Shown: one piece after another, positions 24,971 to 27,520 of the stretch | How positions within the stretch are numbered: the first letter of the stretch is position 1 | How the letters are laid out: each line of letters starts with the position of its first letter | NCBI GenBank assembly: GCA_964498765.1 | Contig: CAZCIU010000036.1 | Span: 1-27,520 of the forward strand | Source: UPXZ01 sp964498765 | GTDB lineage: Bacteria > Bacteroidota > Bacteroidia > Bacteroidales > Paludibacteraceae | Reading direction: 5' to 3' | Length of the DNA stretch: 27,520 nt | The notes under the pieces: generated by a model | What the model was told of the DNA's origin: nothing | Databases searched by the model: none | What the model saw: the letters and a program-made list of their open reading frames with translations, nothing else | Translations under genes and position numbers: made by a program

Positions 24971-25942
24971 ATGAGCAAATCATTCTTTAATAAATTTATG
25001 GACAAACTTCGTTACGGTTCGGAAGATGAAAACGAAGAGCGTACAAACGAAATTTCGGAAGAAAAGACGGCAGAAATTGCATCTGAAAAAGTCGAAAAGG
25101 AGCAGATTTTTACAGAAAAAAATGAAGCTGAAACGACCTCAGAACCTATCGAGCCTAAAGCAAGCAAGCCCGATGAAGGAATTTCAAATATTGTGGAGCT
25201 AAATGAAATTAGCATTCAGGCGATAATTAATGCGATGTCGGCAATAAAATACAGCGATGTACGACTTTCAGAAATCCATTTTCACCTGCGAAAAGACAAG
25301 CAAGATCCGACTTCATTAGCAGTAGAAAGTCTGTTTGGCAGTGAGAAATTTATGGAAAATCTGAAATACAAACTCACTGATGCAGGCATTAAATATATGG
25401 ACGATATTAAGGTAAAAATTAATTATTCGTCCGCTCAAGTGGATAATTTCACGAAGTTAGCACCCGATTTGAGTATCCAAACGCTGACTTTTGAAGAAAG
25501 CAAAAAACTACAAAAACTGAATATCACGGCTCTGACCGGAATTTTGTGGGAAAAAGAAATTGAACTTACACCGCGAAAAAAACCGTATTTTATCGGACGC
25601 TGCAAAATGCCGGAATTAGACCGGGCAGCTAAGATTATCAACGACATCGCTTTTGTAGGACCGGAAGAAAACGACGAACCACAATACGAAATAAATCGCT
25701 ACGTAAGCCGTTCGATAGCGAAAATCGTTTTTAATGAAAAAACCGGCACATTCGAGTTGATGCGTTCAAATCTGATCAACAACAACCAGCACAAAATCAA
25801 GCTTATACGCATAGCAGACGGCGTGCAGCAAATTTCCATCAACAACACCGAAGTCAGTTATCCGCTGCAGGACGATGACCAAATTGTATTTAACGACAAA
25901 GTAGCTTTGCTCGTCAATGTGGCGGAAATGAAAACTGAGTAA
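24971..25942 (+). CDS. FHA-domain protein with an acidic N-terminus
   Basis: A 323-residue cytoplasmic protein without signal or TM segments. A short amphipathic start (SFFNKFMDKLRYG) is followed by a Glu-rich, probably disordered stretch to about residue 70. Residues about 80-180 form an alpha/beta domain (FMENLKYKLTDAGIKYMDD, then strand IKVKINYS) with the same order of elements as the N-terminal domain of the other FHA-like protein. Residues about 193-320 are an FHA domain: PYFIGR, INRYVSRSIAKIVF and a final YPLQDDDQIVFNDKVALLV. The Gly-Arg and Ser-Arg pairs are kept but the usual His of SRxH is Ile. It lies 51 bp after the SEDS-PBP gene and 29 bp before the second kinase. It probably recognises phosphorylated partners in the cluster, by analogy with FhaA/FhaB. 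Confidence 0.78.
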   Translation: MSKSFFNKFMDKLRYGSEDENEERTNEISEEKTAEIASEKVEKEQIFTEKNEAETTSEPIEPKASKPDEGISNIVELNEISIQAIINAMSAIKYSDVRLSEIHFHLRKDKQDPTSLAVESLFGSEKFMENLKYKLTDAGIKYMDDIKVKINYSSAQVDNFTKLAPDLSIQTLTFEESKKLQKLNITALTGILWEKEIELTPRKKPYFIGRCKMPELDRAAKIINDIAFVGPEENDEPQYEINRYVSRSIAKIVFNEKTGTFELMRSNLINNNQHKIKLIRIADGVQQISINNTEVSYPLQDDDQIVFNDKVALLVNVAEMKTE

Positions 25943-25948
25943 AATTCG

Positions 25949-25956
25949 TATCTTTG
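25949..25956 (+). promoter_or_regulatory. Possible internal -7 element (TATCTTTG) before the second kinase gene
   Basis: TATCTTTG matches TAnnTTTG exactly in the 29-bp gap between the FHA and kinase genes. Transcription would begin near 25963, only about 9 nt before the ATG at 25972, so the messenger would be almost leaderless. No -33 TTG is at the usual spacing, so it may be coincidence. Confidence 0.3.
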
Positions 25957-25971
25957 TCATTCGCAGAAAAA

Positions 25972-27477
25972 ATGAAAGAAAACATAGTTTGGAATGAAAT
26001 GTTTGATCCGCTGGATGAAATTGGCTTTGGCGGTTCATCGCGGGTTTTGAAGGTGATTTATAAGCCCGACGGGAAAATCTATGCGCTGAAAATCATGAAT
26101 TTTGAGCTGAATGACCCTTCCAAAGCAAGCGAATTGAACGAGTTTTACCGCGAAGTGGAATTTCTGAAAAAACTGCGACATAAGAGCATCGTCAGCATTA
26201 TCGACGATTTTTTAATTGACAATAAACCCGCCATTTTGATGGAGTATGTGGAAGGAAAATCGCTGGCACACATTATTCGGGAGAAAAAATACCTGAAAGC
26301 AGACGAAGTCATTGAAATTGCCAAACAAATTTCCGCCGGACTTCTGGCGTGCCACAACGATGAAAACCAATCGCAATCCATCATTCACAACGATATTCAC
26401 TCAAAAAACATCATCAAAACCTTTGACGATGAAGGCAATGCACAGTATAAACTGATTGATTTCGGGCTTTCATTTGGCGATGCGGAAAAGACCGACAAAG
26501 AACTGAAAATCCACGGGATGAAAGAGTACAAATCGCCCGAAAAATGGCAGGAAGAAAAAGTCGGAACACAGTCGGATATTTACAGTTTTGGTGTGGTGCT
26601 TTACGAGATGTTGGCAGGGCAAGTGCCTTATCCGATAGACAATTACGAAGATTTGACGCAAGAACTGCGACTGAAAAATCAGGTGATGTTTGAAGTAATT
26701 CCTGACATTTGGACCATTCGTCGTGAGAAAATAGAACAAAACGAATTTGTAACGCCGGATGAACCCGATTTTCCGTTTTGGCTGAATAATCTGGTGCTGA
26801 AATGCCTTGCGAAAAACAGTGCAAAACGCTACCGCTCGGGACGTGAATTAAATGAGAAAATCTATGCCGGAATAAATGGCAACTTAGCTGAGGAATGGGA
26901 TCTGAATTACGATTTTTCGGCTAAAGTTCAGGAAGTTATCACCAATCCTAATCCACAGCCACAAAGTGTTCAGCCAACACCACCAAAACCGCCAACACGA
27001 ACGACACAAGCCGTTTATCCCGAAAAAAAGAAAAAAAACAGCTGGAAATGGAATGTAATTTCGCTTGCATTAATTACATTTGCAGCAGGCGCTTACGTAA
27101 AATCGTATCAAAGCAACAGCCAGGAAAACATCGAAGAAATCGTGCGTGAGTACTATCGTGCCGATGCACTTGCCATTGACGAAACGAGCGTGGATGTGCT
27201 TTTGGAGCATTTTGATTTTCCTATCTATTATTATAATGGTATATATTCCAAAAATGAGTTTCGGAAATTTTACCTCAGCAAGCTGAATGTAAAGAAAAAA
27301 GAAACCGACATTACGAATTTGACTGTGAAAAAGGATAGAAAACCGACATTAGTTCTGGTAAACGGAAAATTCAAAACTTTCAAAAACAGCGACGATACGA
27401 AAGCCAATTACGTTGGTGAAATAAAAGACGAAATCACAATTTCAAAACGAAAAATTAAGCGGATTGTAAAAGAGTAA
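25972..27477 (+). CDS. Membrane Ser/Thr protein kinase, predicted active
   Basis: Residues about 8-285 are a eukaryotic-type kinase domain: Gly loop IGFGGSSRV, Lys40 in YALK, catalytic loop HNDIHSKN with Asp141 kept, DFG at Asp163, KSPE in place of APE, and SDIYSFGVVLYEMLAGQVPY. The Lys that normally follows two places after the catalytic Asp is His143, giving an HxDIHxxN loop reminiscent of aminoglycoside-phosphotransferase-like kinases. A Pro-rich linker leads to a TM helix (about 358-378) and an outside domain of about 120 residues that looks NTF2-like (FPIYYYNGIYSKNEFRKFYL) and resembles the region after the TM of the first kinase. No PASTA repeats. I prefer the ATG at 25972; the in-frame TTG at 25954 would overlap the possible promoter. 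It is the last gene of the cluster in the window. FHA proteins and the SEDS-PBP protein are plausible substrates. Confidence 0.88.
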   Translation: MKENIVWNEMFDPLDEIGFGGSSRVLKVIYKPDGKIYALKIMNFELNDPSKASELNEFYREVEFLKKLRHKSIVSIIDDFLIDNKPAILMEYVEGKSLAHIIREKKYLKADEVIEIAKQISAGLLACHNDENQSQSIIHNDIHSKNIIKTFDDEGNAQYKLIDFGLSFGDAEKTDKELKIHGMKEYKSPEKWQEEKVGTQSDIYSFGVVLYEMLAGQVPYPIDNYEDLTQELRLKNQVMFEVIPDIWTIRREKIEQNEFVTPDEPDFPFWLNNLVLKCLAKNSAKRYRSGRELNEKIYAGINGNLAEEWDLNYDFSAKVQEVITNPNPQPQSVQPTPPKPPTRTTQAVYPEKKKKNSWKWNVISLALITFAAGAYVKSYQSNSQENIEEIVREYYRADALAIDETSVDVLLEHFDFPIYYYNGIYSKNEFRKFYLSKLNVKKKETDITNLTVKKDRKPTLVLVNGKFKTFKNSDDTKANYVGEIKDEITISKRKIKRIVKE

Positions 27478-27520
27478 TCCGAATTCACACATTTTTTCCC
27501 TTCAATGATTTTTTTTATAG

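Noticed and set aside
16334..27477. Type VI secretion regulatory set (PpkA/PppA/Fha)
   Set aside because: Kinase, phosphatase and FHA genes also occur there, but no Tss structural gene is present and a SEDS-PBP synthase sits in the middle.
27478..27520. Terminator after the last kinase gene
   Set aside because: T-rich runs are present but no convincing hairpin can be drawn before the window ends.

Overview
The window looks like a chromosomal piece of a member of the Bacteroidota, probably order Bacteroidales. The evidence is a SusC/SusD outer-membrane pair, several -7 promoter elements of the Bacteroidetes type (TAnnTTTG), AT-rich spacers, almost no Shine-Dalgarno-like sites before the starts, and 7-bp tandem repeats. 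No rRNA, tRNA, CRISPR array, transposase or phage gene was seen. Three blocks can be separated.

Block 1 (1-5359, minus strand) is a 2-oxo acid dehydrogenase operon read in the order E2 (lipoyl acyltransferase), E3 (dihydrolipoamide dehydrogenase), E1 (a single alpha-beta fusion). It is followed at the left edge by the start of an unrecognised AT-rich reading frame. The E2 linker carries a 28-bp array of 7-bp repeats. The 518-bp divergent spacer 5360-5877 holds a -7 element facing each way and an AT palindrome.

Block 2 (5878-16144, plus strand) is a sialic acid (N-acetylneuraminate) uptake and catabolism locus. It contains a ROK-family regulator with a helix-turn-helix, N-acylglucosamine 2-epimerase, a SusC-like TonB-dependent transporter, a SusD-like lipoprotein, an MFS permease and N-acetylneuraminate lyase. 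The pathway implied is free sialic acid crossing the outer membrane through SusC/SusD, the inner membrane through the MFS protein, cleavage to ManNAc and pyruvate, and epimerisation of ManNAc to GlcNAc. Sialidase, GlcNAc kinase, nagA and nagB are not in the window. A good promoter (TTG-N19-TACTTTTG) with an overlapping palindrome precedes the epimerase, and hairpin terminators follow SusD and the lyase.

Block 3 (16289-27477, plus strand) is the most striking part: six genes encoding a membrane Ser/Thr kinase-like protein, an FHA-like protein, a membrane PP2C phosphatase, a 1368-residue protein joining a SEDS (RodA/FtsW) glycosyltransferase to a class B penicillin-binding protein, a second FHA-like protein and a second membrane Ser/Thr kinase. 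The gene content parallels the actinobacterial fhaA-fhaB-pstP-rodA-pbpA-pknA-pknB cluster, but here the synthase pair is one polypeptide and the kinase ectodomains are not PASTA repeats. The first kinase lacks the catalytic Asp (HRD became HSN) and ends in a DUF3298/RsiV-like ectodomain; the second keeps the Asp. The simplest reading is a phospho-regulated peptidoglycan synthesis module in a Gram-negative bacterium; this role is inferred from gene content.
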